A stretch of DNA of 64,000 nt from Phymorhynchus buccinoides (GCA_017654935.2 CM065690.1:38730346-38794345); one strand, 5' to 3'; positions 9,301 to 20,640 are shown, counted from the stretch's first letter. Made by a program: numbers and translations. The notes: generated by a model not told the origin, from the sequence alone.

Positions 9301-12300
9301 TTTGTAACCTTCTCTGCCAAGTTATTTTTCAAGAGAACTGAACACAATCACCTACTTTAATAAATGTGTTAAATTAATGAAAAACGCACTAATATAAGCT
9401 CTAAAAATGGACAACCACGTGGAAGATGTTTACCGGCGCCCACCTGCAACTCTGGCAATGATGTGTAGGCAATGTCATGGCACAGGTCTGCGCTCGCAGC
9501 AGTAGAAGAGTTAAAATTGGTTTTCATCAATTATTTTTTTCAGCCTTCCATTGATTAGTCTTGTTTTCCAAATTTTGTTCAATCATCCATGTGAGATCAG
9601 CGGTGGAGACAAAACTGTCAGATGGAAGATAATCTTAAACATGCCTCAGCAGAAAAAAATGTGAAAAAAAGCCTAAAGGCCAAACCTTTATCTAAATTTC
9701 AAAACCATCTTTAAAAATCTACTAAATAAATAAATAGTGCAAGAACAAACAAAAATCTTTGGAAAAACATTGTTGAAATGTTCTTTTAAAAAAAGACACA
9801 AAACACGAACACTTAAATACAAAACACAATCGGGCGACAGTGTAGGTACTATTAGGACAAAATCATTGGCATAGTCCAGTGATGTTCCGAGGCCCAGATT
9901 ATAGGACACAGTCATACTAGAACTGAAAATGCTGTATTGTAGACCTCCTGTCAGGACAAATTTCCTATTGAAATTTAACACTGGCAGACTTTTCCCCCCC
10001 TATTGATTTCTGCAAGAACCAGGACATTTTGTCCTATTGATTTTCTTGTTTCAGAACAGTTTGTCCTAATGTTTTTTCCATCCTCATGACACATAACGAG
10101 GACAAAGAGGTAAGAAGCTGAACAGCCACCTTGAGAAAAAGGCGCAGGCAGGTAGTCCAGGTGTGTACGGGGCGGGGCACCAGGCTGGGCTGCAGCAGTT
10201 TGAGGAAGGGCCTGGTCTGGTGGGGGCAGGCCTGCAGGATGAGGGTCACCAGCCGGGAACGCTGCGGGCAGCTGGTGCTGTGGGAGGTCACCAACAACTG
10301 CAGCACCTTGCTCACCACTGGGTTCTTGTTCCTGGAAACACACACACCTGAATACACACACCTGAACACATCTTGTTGCAGATGAGATAACCAACACACC
10401 TGAATCTATCAGACAGGCATGGGAATTGTCAGAGACAAAAAACTCTGAAAAGCCCCCCAATTGAAGTATTTAGTAACAAAAACGAAGTATTTAGTAACAA
10501 TTTCCACACAAAAATCCGCGGAAATCCGCGAATAATTCCTATGCCTGATCAGAGTTATAATTATGCCTTAACACATCTTGTTGCAAACAATCAACACACC
10601 CAAATGTATCCAGGTCCTAAAGCTGGAGACAGACTATGCGACTGCCTCATATGACTCGATCAGGTCGTGACGTTGACCAAATTTTGTTTCCCGCACAGAA
10701 GAGGTCACAAGCCATCTGACTCGATCAGTGAAATTTAGAACCCGCCCTATTCGGCCCTGTCACCTGACTGGGCCCGACTGAGTCAGACTGATCGAGCAGG
10801 ATGGTATGCAAATGAGGTGAAACGTCACAACCTGATTGAGTCACATGACTGATGAGGCAGTCACATAGTCTGTCACCCGCTTAAGACACTGTGCAAAAAT
10901 CTGTTAAAGACAAAACTTTGGATTTCAGCTGTGGCTTTGTTGTTCTTGTTATTTCTTTTACACTTTTTACATTGATATAAAGAAAAGGAAACAGGCCTTG
11001 TACATGAATCTATCATGTTGAAACTAAGTGCATATATTATGATGGGGAAACATCTGGCTGTGTTCATAAACAGTATACAAAATCCAAATGTAAACATCTC
11101 TTTGCTGGTGATTGTTTCCTAGTTATCTGAATATTATTTTACTTCAGAAAGAATTGTGTTTTATCTAAATGAATAGCCAAGTACATATTGTAATGTTGAT
11201 TACATATGTAAAACACTTCTATAAGAATAATACAAAGTAAATTAACATACATCAAAATTTAAGGCACAGAGCAAAAGGATGTAATATTTTGTTTTTAAAA
11301 GGAGGTGAGCCCCATAACTTTGTCTTTCAGAAAACAGACTAACTAAAACACACACACACTGTAACTGACATCCTATAACAGTACATTTAATAATCATGAG
11401 CAAGTGAGCTGCATGTACTTACTCTTTGGACATTCCATACGATCTGTCCCTGAAGCAGACACCCAGCTTATGATTGGTGAGAAGATCGACCAGCAAAGGG
11501 TGAACGTATTCCGCCACCTTCTGCTGTTCTGGGGTGCATTCCTGCTTCTGTACACATGAAAATCATCGATGCAGCATTAAACAGGCTTACATACACATTT
11601 ATACAACTGTAAAAATGAATGCGTGTGTGTGTGTGTGTGTGTTTTATGCATGTGGGGGTTTGCTTTGTGTGTGTGGTCATGTGTCTGTGAAAATGTGCTT
11701 GTGCGTGCATGTGTTATTTGTTGAAAGCCAGAGTGAATGGCTAGTGTAAGCACATTGAGTTGCTTTGCAAGACATTGCGCTATACTAATGCTATTCACTA
11801 TTATTATATTATGGAAACAAAGGAAACTGCAGTGATTAGCAAACAGCAGACGCTTTACCAGACAATGAAGTCATACGAACCTCGATGTCTGCAGGTTCAC
11901 TTTTTTTTTTCCACTGGCTGGGGCCTGGCCATCGGTACAAGGCCAGCAACTCTTTCAGAATGGTGGAGTTGAACAGATAGATCTTGGCGTTTTTGCCCAC
12001 ACTTCCGTTCATCACAATCTGCAAACAGCACAGTCACAAAGCAAATTATTTACATCTGAAATGTTCTGCCCAACTGATATTAACGATACAAACAATGATG
12101 CACATCTAACATCTTTTTCCAGGAAGAATATTATTTGTACAAGTATGAAAATTTTACCTTCCATTGTGACCTATTTTCTTTGATTAAATTCCTATTCTTT
12201 CTCATTTATTTTCTACCTCAAAAGGAGGTAAAGCTTTAACCCTTTCACCGCCACAATGGTGGCACCCATGGTACTAAAAGGCATCAAATCAGGGTCTGTT

Positions 12301-13503
12301 ATCCAAAGACTGTATTTTCTTAAATTTGGGAGACCAAGGATAGGAATAAATGTTATACATGTACATGTCAGAGAGGAATTCTCAATATTGCAGATAACAT
12401 TTTTTTTATCTACCCAGTTGAATTTATTGGTATTTTTTTCGCTGAAAAATGGCTAGCGGCGAAAGGGTTAAGCAAGAGATGTTCATTAAAGGTATTTTTT
12501 GATTGCAATTAATTTTAAACATTCAGAAAGAGCTGCATGTACTTACTCTTTGGACAAATGGCTAACTCCTACTTGGCATAAAAGACGCAAAACAAAAAAA
12601 CCCGTTCCCAACAAAATAAACCAAAAATATGATGAAGATTACAAATAGCCTGTTGTTCTATGCATTTCTTCTCAAAAAGTTGAGATTAAAGGAAAAGATC
12701 ATACCTATGGTTGACCTCTCGGCTTGGAAGTAGTATTGTGACCAAGGTAACATTCATACTGTCAGTGCTCAAGAGGGATACACGTCTCAACAAAATGGCA
12801 TACAAATGTATAAACTGCATATCGTCGGTGAAATTCAAAAACCTTGTATCTCGATTGTTGTTGTTTTTTAGTTAGATAGTCAGCTCTCTAATTTTCCCTG
12901 CCACCTTCCACCAAAAGCTCATATCTCTAACGACTTTCTAGCTGGGGTAAATGAGGTTGTGTAAATTGAAGAAAACCTTGTAAGTCCCAAATTCAGATCT
13001 AGTTAAGGACAAAAACATTGTATCTTTGTTCTTTTCAAGTATTAGAAGAAGAAAAAAAATTAAATGCAGGACTAAACTCGCAATGTCTTGAACAACATAT
13101 TCATCATAGTTAATCAATTGTGGTAAATGAGATTAATTTTTAAAAGTTTTTTTTCATTTTTCTCAAAACTACCAAAATTGAGATACAAGGTTTTTGAATT
13201 TCATCGATATGTTAATCAAACTTTGAGGGAATCAACAAAAAATTTAACCGGCAATGAGATGTCCCTCACAATTTCATACAAATCAAATATCTTTTGTCTG
13301 GACACGTATTCATGAGAACTTATCAATGCAGACTTCTTCAAAGAAAATCAGTTACGTAAAAATGTAACGAGGTCGTTTTAGTACACATCAAATGTCAGTT
13401 TGCTCAGGTTTTACATAGGATAAGGAGATTTTTTTGGTCAGGGATATAACAAAAAACAAAGAAAACTAGTAGGAACAAAAAACAGAAGCCAAAAAGGTCT
13501 GCC

Positions 13504-13538
<35 letters not shown>

Positions 13539-13844
13539 TCTGCCAGTAATACAAGAAAAGCAATGATACATGCGGCATACTTACACATCTGTGGACGGTG
13601 TTCAGGCTGTGTATCACATACTCTGAGCGGTCATACTTCAGACCAACAAGTGCGTCTTGTAAAAGTCCTTCAAAAACAGAAGAAAATAAAAAGGACAACT
13701 CAGAAAAACAAAAAAGGACAACTCAGACTCAGAGTCAAATGAAAGAATAACTAAAGTGTTAAGATGCTAGATCACCAGCCACGCGGCAGCATTTTCGGCT
13801 GCAGTGCTTTGCCTCGCGGCTGACTCGCATAACGAACCTTTATT

Positions 13845-13942
<98 letters not shown>

Positions 13943-16900
13943 CAGAGACAGAGACATATAACACAACCCTAACATTAACCCTCAACTGACAAAATTAGTG
14001 AATGAGAAAACCAGATCAACCACTCCACTGACACTCACCCAAAGCCACTAAACTTTGACTCACACACGTGTGACTTCGACAAGTAAAAGGAAGTAACAGG
14101 GTGCAGAATGGTGGCCTGTTTCAAATCAAGATTTGTTTCCCTTGGTCCGTGTCTTGCACACACACAAAAAACAGCTCCAGTGACCTTGACCTTCATCTTT
14201 GAGCCTGGCCTAGATATAGTAACTGTCTATCCGCATGCAAATTGGTAGCCTTCTAGGTCCCTCCGTTCAAGATTTCTTTCCCTTGGACTGTCTTGCAAAA
14301 AACGGCCCCAGTGACCTTGACCTTCATCTTCAAACTTGGCCGAGATATGCTAACTACCTATCCGCATGCAAAATTTGAGATTCCTAGGTCTCTCCGTTCA
14401 AACGTTATCGTGGTAAAATAACCACATACATAGATAGATAGATAGTCACATTGATAGCCATGGAACAAACAGAATTCTCTGAAAACATTACCAGCTTCAC
14501 TCGCGGCTGGTAACTTAGTTTTAAAAAGGGGAAGAACTCTTTTTGCTGTTTCAGTGTTTGTAAATGTCAGTAAACATCTGCATGTTGTGCAGTGTAAAAT
14601 ACAAACATGTCCCACTTTCAAGCAGCAATACATGGCTTCTTACAAATTGATGTAACTAAAGCTAAAGAGAGACATGTTTATTGATAAAGCAACTTTTAAT
14701 GACTTAGTCAGTTAGTGAGTGTATTTTCATCTCAAACTTTTTTTTTAACAAATATTAAAATGCTATACACATAACTGGAAGGCAATGAACTTGAACATAA
14801 TTGAAACAACATTTGGGGATTTAACCAATATCATAGTTAATGCGAAAATAAAATATAACTTGAAGAAGTGTCAAAGGAATAAGACGGAATAAGTTTTTCT
14901 ATTCAAAAGTCATTTTGCCTTTAATGGGGCTTTAAATAAGTTACTTCTTGCCGACACGAAAGGGCGATAATTTTAGGCCTGAACTGCCTATGCCACCTTG
15001 TGACGAGTCAGGAACACATCATTTTCTGTGGCTATAAACTACTACTTCATGACAAGCAAGGACGATAATCTTATGTAGATGGCGCATGCATCTCAGTGCA
15101 CAAAACAGGGGCAGAAAATTGTCAGCATAAAGCCTCATTATTGTGGAGAAAAAACCCTACTGAGACTGAGAATAAATCCCTGTGCATGCTACAAGGATGT
15201 TCTGGATATACCTCGCTGATCCACCAGACTCCTGGTAATTTCCTCATCTTCCACTTGCAGAAGGGTCATCAGTAGAGCCATCATGCAGGCACGCACGTCT
15301 ACCTCATCCTGCAAAAACAAATTATTATCATAAATATTAAGTGCATGTAGCGCATTTACCATTGATAGATCTGTAACTTTAGTGTAAGATATTGAAAATA
15401 AAATCTTGGTCAAGATGCAGTTAACTTCCAAAATAACAAAATTGAAAAAGCAAAATCAACATTAAAATTGTCTCGGTTAAAATACGTTTGAAAATCAGAC
15501 CTGTGTTTTGTGTAAAAATTGAATGGCGTTTCTATGAATTTGTTCTATTGTGTTCTATTTTATTCTATACTGTAATGAACAACCTGTTGTACCTGAAACA
15601 AACGAAAAGAAGACAAGTGCTTAATCAATAATGCAAGTTTTAATTGCTCCGATGTGCAGGTTAACAGCCATTAGGTGTGACAGCTGTTACTTTTTGAATG
15701 CTCACGTGTATCAGTCTATCACATATCTTGTGCTTATTCATTTATTAACCTCTTGCCTGTCAAGCCCCAGCAAAATGATGTCACTGATGATGTCATAACT
15801 TCAATGTGAATTACTCTAGAATGCATATTGTTTGCTTTATCAGCCAAGAATATATCTGTCCAGACTCTAACTGTTTTGTCAGATTAACTTTTAAGTTTAA
15901 CAGGTCTCTTTTTAAAATTATAATTTTTAAGATGTTAGTCCTCTCAATTTGTTTTCCATAAGGGGTGGGGTTAAGTAAATTTCTTGAATGCAAGCACTCC
16001 CTTACCATTCTGTTTCGAAGAGTCAACAGATGGGGCCAGTTCTCATGGCTGAAATCCAGATGAGTGTGCAGCAGTCTGGCAAACTTGTAGCCAAGACTGG
16101 CGATGCTGAGCAGCAACAGCAGTGTTGGCTTGATGCTGCTGCTTTTGTTGGATCTGCGCAAGCTGTTCATGATCAGATGGAAGTGCCGGCCCAGAAGAGC
16201 TTTCACTAAATGCTGTTGTAGCTCTGAAGGATTTTTGCTGACTGAAGGGCATTTCTCCAGCACAATCTTCATCCAGCTGAACACCAGTTTAATCTGCACA
16301 GGAAAAAATGTATCATTACATATTCATGGCCGAAAAAAAGCGCAGATGAAATCCTTATTTCATTTAAGAGTAGACAAACTCTGCAATGTACTGAACATTA
16401 GAATTCAATGCAGTAGATATTTCTTGTATTATATGTGTGTGAAATAAAATATTGACAAAAGTCAAAAGGAAGTAACTTAAGACATTCTGTTGTTACCCTG
16501 ATGCTTCACTGAACTATGGAACTATAGAAAATTAGTAATGTACTAAAAGATAATTCAAGCGAATTTCAATATTATGAGTAGTAATTGGCAAAGAGATCCA
16601 CAAACCATATCTATTTAAATCATGTGGGTTTTTTTAAAGCATGTATATGCATTCCTATGTGTGTGCTTGCATCTGCGTATGTGCATATGCATGAAAGTCA
16701 CAGTGTGAACAATGTGATTCATACATAAGTGTGTGCCTTCAGTGAGTCTATCTACGGCTTCCTTTTAAGTAGTGTAGAGACTAGAGCTGACCTGCAGTGG
16801 GGAGGCTGTTGGCTTCAGGACATCCATCACTTCAGCACACTCTGGGGAGGATTTCAGGTAGGACTCCAGCACTGCCAGGCCCTCCTGGTCGTCATCCAGC

Positions 16901-17619
16901 TCTTCTTCAAACAGGGCCAGGAAAGTCTCCAGACCTAAGAATAACAAACAGTGCAATACTTAACAGCCTATTGTTTCAAATAATAATGCGCATGGGTGCT
17001 CCTGGGAATTTTCAAAAGTCCTGCAAGGGGGCGGCGCACACACATTTACTGCTCTTTGTTCACCCCTCTAGACTAGTACAAGTGCTACATTCCTTTGGCG
17101 AAAATGGTGTTTTACGTCCTCTTGGTCTGAATCAAACACATATGGGACATTTGTAAATTACAAATATGGTGGGAACAATACTGGAGGCAATGCCCGGAGG
17201 CAGTACGAAACCAGTAAAGTCCCGATTTTTTTATTAATACAGATAGCTGTAGCGGTGACCACGCCTCGGTTAAACCTCATCGGCTATGGCACCGCCACAA
17301 GTAAGTCTGTGAGGACAGATAGTGCTACATTCCTTTGAAAATAGCAAATGCTTACATAGGCCCTTTTTACTGTACCAGTGTGTGTGTAACTTGTAAGAAA
17401 ATCGTTGCTTTTCAAATTCTCATAGTCTGGCGTCGCCGGCACTAAGCAATTTAAAATCCTGCAATTCAGGACATCCTGCAAGGAGCATCCATGAATGCGT
17501 TAGTTAAATATAAATTCTTTCAAATTCAAACCATCAAACATCCCACATTTTCTTACTATCCTTTTTTTCTTTTTGAATGTTATCATCTCCCACCCTTGCA
17601 TCCCCCCCCCCCCATGTCT

Positions 17620-17653
<34 letters not shown>

Positions 17654-17804
17654 CGTGTGTGCGAATGAGCGTGCATCCCATCTATTGTTAGTTAAAAGTT
17701 GTATTTTTGATTGTTTACATGGATAAGGAGTCATTGTACATTTTCTTCATTCAATGTGCATTATTGATATAAAATGTAATATTCTGCATGTTTCCGCTTG
17801 CGCG

Positions 17805-17851
<47 letters not shown>

Positions 17852-18396
17852 CACATTTTTTTGCTTGTTTTAACTTTCTATTGTTTTTGTAAAGCGCATT
17901 GAGCTTTTAAGGTAATGCGCTATATAAGTTTCCTAAATAAATAAATAAATGTCTTGACAAGAGATTAATGCAGAAAATAATGCAGAGCTTTGCATTCTAC
18001 AGAAATAAAATAAACTTAAGAGATTTGGAGCATATGTGTCTGCATGAATGTGTGTGTCAACTGTCTCTGTGTGTGAGTGTGTGTGGGTTTGTGTGGTGTG
18101 CATATTGTGCGTGAATGTACATGCATGCGTACATGTATGTGTGTGGTTTTGCCTGGTGTGTGTGTAATGGATGTGTACATACATTCATGCATGCGTTTGT
18201 GCACACACAGACACACAATCCTTACCTGTCACCACTGATTCAGAATTGCATAGCAAATATTTGAAGCGCACATGACTGAACTTCGGCTCTGCACCCTCAT
18301 CTTGTTTTGCCTTCTTCTTCTTAGGTGGCGCTTCATTATCTGACACATCTGTTGAGTCCTTTTTCATCCTCTTCTTACTTAGTTTCTGCCCCTTTC
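6396..18396 (-). CDS. URB1: URB1 / NPA1, nucleolar pre-ribosomal-associated protein 1, N-terminal part
   Basis: URB1 is a large nucleolar helical-repeat protein needed for early 60S pre-ribosome assembly. Eleven exons, in transcription order: 18226-18396, 16792-16934, 16006-16293, 15212-15308, 13585-13667, 11881-12018, 11423-11547, 10130-10331, 8467-8601, 7058-7201, 6396-6504. All are bounded by AG/GT and codon phases join perfectly (about 545 residues). The first begins with a basic nuclear-type stretch (KKRMKKD, PPKKKKAK), then SHVRFKYLL matching VRFKAQL of vertebrate URB1. LETFLALFEEEL, the long helical exon with FHLIMNSLRRSNKSS, DVRACMMALLMTLLQVEDE and HPLLVDLLTN follow the same order as the human protein's Npa1 domain. 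The full protein is over 2,000 residues. The remaining exons are not visible left of 6396, so the gene is incomplete here. Many introns carry transposons. Confidence 0.9.
7270..7640. repeat. Dispersed repeat family (ACTTCCAGAAGGTGG type)
   Basis: Contains GTCATGCTGCCGTCATGTGCC, AACTTCCAGAAGGTGGGGG and GGGGAACTATTTGTAC. Related copies, in either orientation, lie at about 30056-30360, 41818-42080, 52135-52520, 54420-54960, 55235-55530 and 58525-58700. Many end near a GTGGGGATACC motif. No coding capacity; class unknown. Confidence 0.65.
7930..8466. repeat. C-rich minisatellite carrying duplicated URB1 splice donor
   Basis: Units of about 80-100 bp contain CCTCTCCACATTCAACAAGC, CATCCACCCCCTGTTCTCTG, a variable poly-C run and CCTGTAATGAGCCTGATTTACCTTC. 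The last element is the minus-strand URB1 donor region. It occurs near 8001, 8081, 8181, 8281 and 8361 as well as at the true donor (8461-8466). Confidence 0.85.
8467..8601 (-). CDS. URB1: URB1 coding exon 9 (45 codons)
   Basis: Encodes IVENHEWPADVTDTMNLMTD to SSLKEGLK between AG at 8602-8603 and GTAAAT at 8461-8466, phase 0 on both sides. Its donor region (AAG|GTAAATCAGGC) is the seed of the minisatellite that begins immediately downstream in the intron. Confidence 0.85.
8697..9262 (+). mobile_element. tRNA-derived SINE, full-length-looking copy
   Basis: Box A-like AATAGCTCATTGCATAAG near 8725 and box B-like GGGTTCAATTCCCGG near 8791 give a tRNA-related head. The body includes TTGGCATGAGGCTATGTC and CGGAGTGTGGCTG. 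The 3' end is AGCCAGGTAAGACAACAAC followed by (CAAA)n. 3' fragments occur at about 34217-34360, 34645-34765, 37435-37690 (minus) and 59210-59375, and a related fragment at 28655-28790. The modular structure resembles mollusc SINEs (inference). Confidence 0.7.
10414..10547. mobile_element. Short MITE, 6-bp TSD ATCAGA
   Basis: CAGGCATGGGAATTGTC at the left and AATTCCTATGCCTG at the right form inverted repeats. ATCAGA flanks both ends (10408-10413, 10548-10553). It is related to the element at 38363-38596. Confidence 0.75.
10627..10878. mobile_element. Foldback MITE, about 250 bp
   Basis: The left arm begins GACAGACTATGCGACTGCC. The right arm ends GGCAGTCACATAGTCTGTC. The inverted similarity continues through TCATATGACTCGATCAGG versus CCTGATTGAGTCACATGA and GTGACGTT versus AACGTCAC, giving arms of about 70 bp. 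It sits in a URB1 intron. Confidence 0.75.
11423..11547 (-). CDS. URB1: URB1 coding exon 7
   Basis: Encodes KQECTPEQQKVAEYV, HPLLVDLLTN and FRDRSYGMSKE, ending in phase 2 at donor GTAAGTAC. The exon end plus donor is duplicated about 1.1 kb upstream in the transcript, at 12532-12557. Confidence 0.85.
12238..12469. mobile_element. AACCCTTTCACCGCC-type MITE, copy 1
   Basis: Terminal inverted repeats AACCCTTTCACCGCC and GGCGAAAGGGTT. The interior contains CATCAAATCAGGGTCTGTTA and ATCCAAAGAC. Copies 2 and 3 lie at 18431-19192 (split by a LINE fragment) and 34980-35221. Confidence 0.8.
12532..12557 (-). repeat. Duplicated fragment of URB1 exon 7 boundary
   Basis: GAGCTGCATGTACTTACTCT followed by TTGGAC repeats the exon/donor junction at 11406-11431. 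Only the exon end and donor are copied. Confidence 0.85.
12821..13210. mobile_element. ATCGTCGGTGAAATT-type MITE, copy 1
   Basis: About 390 bp with terminal inverted repeats ATCGTCGGTGAAATTCAAAA and TTTTTGAATTTCATCGAT. A second copy at 32843-33225 is the reverse complement. No ORF is shared between them. Confidence 0.8.
13508..13536. repeat. Poly-A run between short direct repeats
   Basis: A run of about 30 A flanked on both sides by AAGGTCTGCCAGT. The duplicated flank suggests a small insertion, possibly a retroposed tail, in a URB1 intron. Confidence 0.6.
13851..13924. repeat. (GA)n microsatellite with (CAGAGA)n tail
   Basis: Uninterrupted GA dinucleotides followed by CAGAGA units to about 13954. 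Open frames here (SLSL or RERE) are artefacts of the repeat. Confidence 0.95.
14110..14425 (-). repeat. Dispersed repeat with AGGTCA direct repeats, copy 1
   Basis: Two tandem sub-copies carry TGACCTTGACCTTCATCTT (14181 and 14312), AACTG/CTATCCGCATGCAAA and CTCCGTTCAA. Minus-strand reading matches the repeat at 61100-62040 (GTTTGAACAG, TGCATGCGGATGG, AGGTCAAGGTCACTGG). Confidence 0.75.
14923..15139. mobile_element. AATGAGGCTTTATA-type MITE, copy 1
   Basis: Terminal inverted repeats AATGGGGCTTTA and TAAAGCCTCATT. The interior contains GCCGACACGAAAGGGCGATAA and TTCTGTGGCTATA. Copies 2 and 3 lie at 29205-29407 and 37799-38027. Confidence 0.8.
17097..17300 (+). mobile_element. LINE 3'-end fragment (antisense orientation)
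   Basis: Contains GTTTTACGTCCTCTTGGTCTG, CATATGGGACATTTGTA and GATGGTGGGAA-like words, shared with about 25213-25346 and 51230-51330. In the last, minus-strand reading gives a CR1 C-terminal NNLPAHTKLASDTNKFKN-like peptide. Confidence 0.5.
17811..17848. repeat. (GT)n microsatellite
   Basis: About 19 GT units in a URB1 intron. Another short (GT)n with adjacent poly-C lies at 17604-17645. Confidence 0.9.
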
Positions 18397-18430
18397 CTGC
18401 AAAATAACAAGGCAAAAAACAGTGAATTTT

Positions 18431-19192
18431 AACCCTTTCACCGCCAACGTCGCATTTTACTTCTTTTTTTTTAGCACCACAATGATTTAACACCCATGTC
18501 ACAAAAAGGCATCCTTGATCCAAATACCCTATTCTTTTAATTTTGGGAGGTAAGGATAGGCCTTACTTTAAAATATATGTCACAGAAGAATCCCCAATAT
18601 TACAGAGATTTGTTTCTCTACTATATAAGAGACAACAAATTGTGTTAGAGAATGTTCAGAGAAGAGCGACAAGACTAGTACCAGGATTGAAAGACCTAAA
18701 TTATGAAGAACGACTGAGGAAACTAGGGCTACCAACACTAAAATATAGAAGAGCAAGAGGAGACATAATTGAAATGAATAAAATTCTCACTGGAAAATAC
18801 GACAGCCAGGTGTCTAAGTTTATACCACTGCATAATTCAGAGCAATACACTCGTGGTCATCAATACAAAGTGGCAAAACACCGGATAAATTTAAACCTAT
18901 GAAAGAACTCTTTTGTTTGCCGTAGTGTAGATGTGTGGAATAATCTGCCAGCCAATGTAGTGAATGCGCCATCAGTTCAATCTTTTGAAGCACGCCTGGA
19001 TAAATTGTGGAGGGACGAACCCTTCAAACACAATGCCAACCACGATCAAACTATCAAAGTAACTACTACCTCGGAGCCGACAGAAGAGGCCTAGGCTGGC
19101 CTGCAGTCGGACATCATCCTATGTATCCTATGTATACCCAGGTAAGTTTAATGGAAATTTTTGGCGGAAAAATGGCTGGCGGCGAAAGGGTT
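18431..19192. mobile_element. AACCCTTTCACCGCC-type MITE, copy 2, split by a LINE
   Basis: Left end AACCCTTTCACCGCCAACGT. Right end CTGGCGGCGAAAGGGTT. The MITE is broken after CCCCAATATTACAGA at about 18610 and resumes at CCCAGGTAAGTTTAATGG at about 19136, with the LINE fragment in between. Confidence 0.8.
18605..19138 (+). mobile_element. 5'-truncated CR1-like LINE (RT C-terminus) with CCTATGTA tail
   Basis: The plus strand encodes VLENVQRRATRLVPGLKDL, LRKLGLPTLKYRRARGDII, then after a stop VDVWNNLPANVVNAPSVQSF, the standard C-terminal end of CR1/L2-type reverse transcriptase ORFs. It ends in TCCTATGTATCCTATGTATA, a short tandem tail. It is nested in a MITE in a URB1 intron. Confidence 0.8.
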
Positions 19193-19513
19193 AAAGCAAA
19201 CATCACATGCCTGTTTTGAATGCCAGTCAACTCGGCCTTTTACCAGGTCGGCCTCGTGCCAACTCGGCCCTGGGTGCAAGTCAACTCGGCCTCAAGCCCT
19301 GGTCATTAATGTTCGTCCTCGGGTTCACTTGTCTACTAGGAAAAACGTGCACATGGCTCTATCAGTGTCAATGAAGTTATTAGCGATATTTGGTTAATGT
19401 GATGTTGAGATGGCATTCTATAGGCCTACTGTTGTGTGAATGGCGTCGTTTGCACACTCGAACAATAACTTACAGACACACAGATATACAGACACGCACC
19501 CACAGACAGACAA

Positions 19514-19517
<4 letters not shown>

Positions 19518-19608
<91 letters not shown>

Positions 19609-19610
19609 CA
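19518..19610. repeat. (GA)n microsatellite
   Basis: Long GA tract continuing as imperfect GA/GACA to about 19660. Open frames on either strand are repeat artefacts. Confidence 0.95.
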
Positions 19611-19748
19611 GAGAGACAGGAACATAGAGAGATAAAGAGAGACAGAGAGAGAGAGAGAGGTACACAAAAAGCATTAAAAGAAACATATTATGTCGAGGAC
19701 GAGTTGGTCGGAAATGAGGCCGATTTGACTCATAGGGCAAGGCCAAAA

Positions 19749-20007
19749 CTGTCGCATGAAAATAGGTAGCTCGTAAAAATAAAAAGCTCGCTACCTATGA
19801 GTATGACAGTGTATATTTGCGACATTGAGCATGAACCACAAATTTCACTTTTTTCTAGGGTTAGGGATAGGGTTAGGGTTAGGGTTAGGGTTAGAGTTAG
19901 TTAAATGGTTAAAGTACAGAAAAAGTGAAATTTGTGGTTGTCGCAAATACAGACTCTCATAGTAGCGAGCTTTTTATTTTTACGAGCTACCTTTTTTCAT
20001 GCGACAG
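19749..20007. mobile_element. Foldback MITE with TTAGGG repeats in the loop
   Basis: Arms: CTGTCGCATGAAAATAGG at the left, CCTTTTTTCATGCGACAG at the right. They continue through AGCTCGTAAAAATAAAAAGC and its complement, and ACCACAAATTTCACTTTTT with AAAAAGTGAAATTTGTGG. The loop (about 19857-19903) is AGGGTTAGGG-type telomere-like sequence, about seven TTAGGG units with variants. About 260 bp, non-coding. Confidence 0.85.
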
Positions 20008-20609
20008 AAACGACCCCAAAAAGCGGGGCCGAAATGCTGACCGGTCACCCCTGTTTTGTGTATGGAAAGTTCAGATTGTGGAAAATAAGATATATGGAAG
20101 AAAAAGTGAGCTGAAGTATATGGAAAAGAAGAAGGGAGGAGAGGGGTGGAAGGGAAGATGGGGTGTTGTTTCCAGCACCATGGGCGAATATATAAAGTTT
20201 ACTGCTTTAGACTAGGAACGACGGAATTAGGTCAAGCCGCAGCGATTTTTCTCGTTGAAAATCCGAACCGTGATTTTGGCCATGTGCCAAACGGTCACTT
20301 CCTTTGCTTGTTTTTATTGGTGGTTATTCTTGGCGCTGACCATCCGAGTTTCTTTCTTTCGGGAAGCAGACACCTACTCGATCATTCGGGAACGATCTTT
20401 TTTTACGCGAAGACGGCCGATCGCGAGAGACAAGCGATCCAATATTTGGGTCCAATTCATTCGTTTATCATTTCTGAACGGTAATTACATAATTCTTTAA
20501 AACAAATGCGCAGTTACATTTAATTATTTTTCTACAAGTACACCAAATTTGGTGCATCTACAATAAATCGCAATGCTGCTCAAGGTCTCCACAAGTCGGG
20601 AGGTGTTAC

Positions 20610-20640
20610 GTCGAAGCCTGTCCGACATGTTTTCTGTCAT
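20610..20640 (-). CDS. URB1: Tentative first coding exon of URB1
   Basis: On the minus strand ATG (20640-20638) opens MTENMSDRLR and ends in phase 1 at a possible donor GTAACA. That is the phase needed by the exon at 18226-18396, which begins with two bases completing a codon. An A lies at -3. This is inference: exon 1 of URB1 is short and poorly conserved, and other starts are possible. Confidence 0.25.

Noticed and set aside
13772..13989. Open frames encoding poly(SL) and poly(RE) on both strands (also 19390-19769, 25136-25520, 51336-51771, 42673-43303)
   Set aside because: They are translations of GA/CT and GT/CA microsatellites in introns or intergenic DNA.
15988..16447. Plus-strand open frames over URB1 exon 3 (also 42223-42711 and 60281-60674 over PM20D2 exon 1)
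   Set aside because: They are antisense shadows of well-supported minus-strand exons.
16729..17156. Plus-strand frame with proline/histidine-rich peptide
   Set aside because: Antisense to URB1 exon 2 and extends into intron with no independent support.
19857..19903. TTAGGG repeats as a chromosome end (also 40520-40680 and 61660-61820)
   Set aside because: All are short, internal and inside foldback transposons.
19985..20003. ATGAAAAAAG|GTAGCTCG on the minus strand as URB1 exon 1, correct phase
   Set aside because: It is the terminal arm of a foldback MITE. The other arm has the same words, so the phase match is coincidental.
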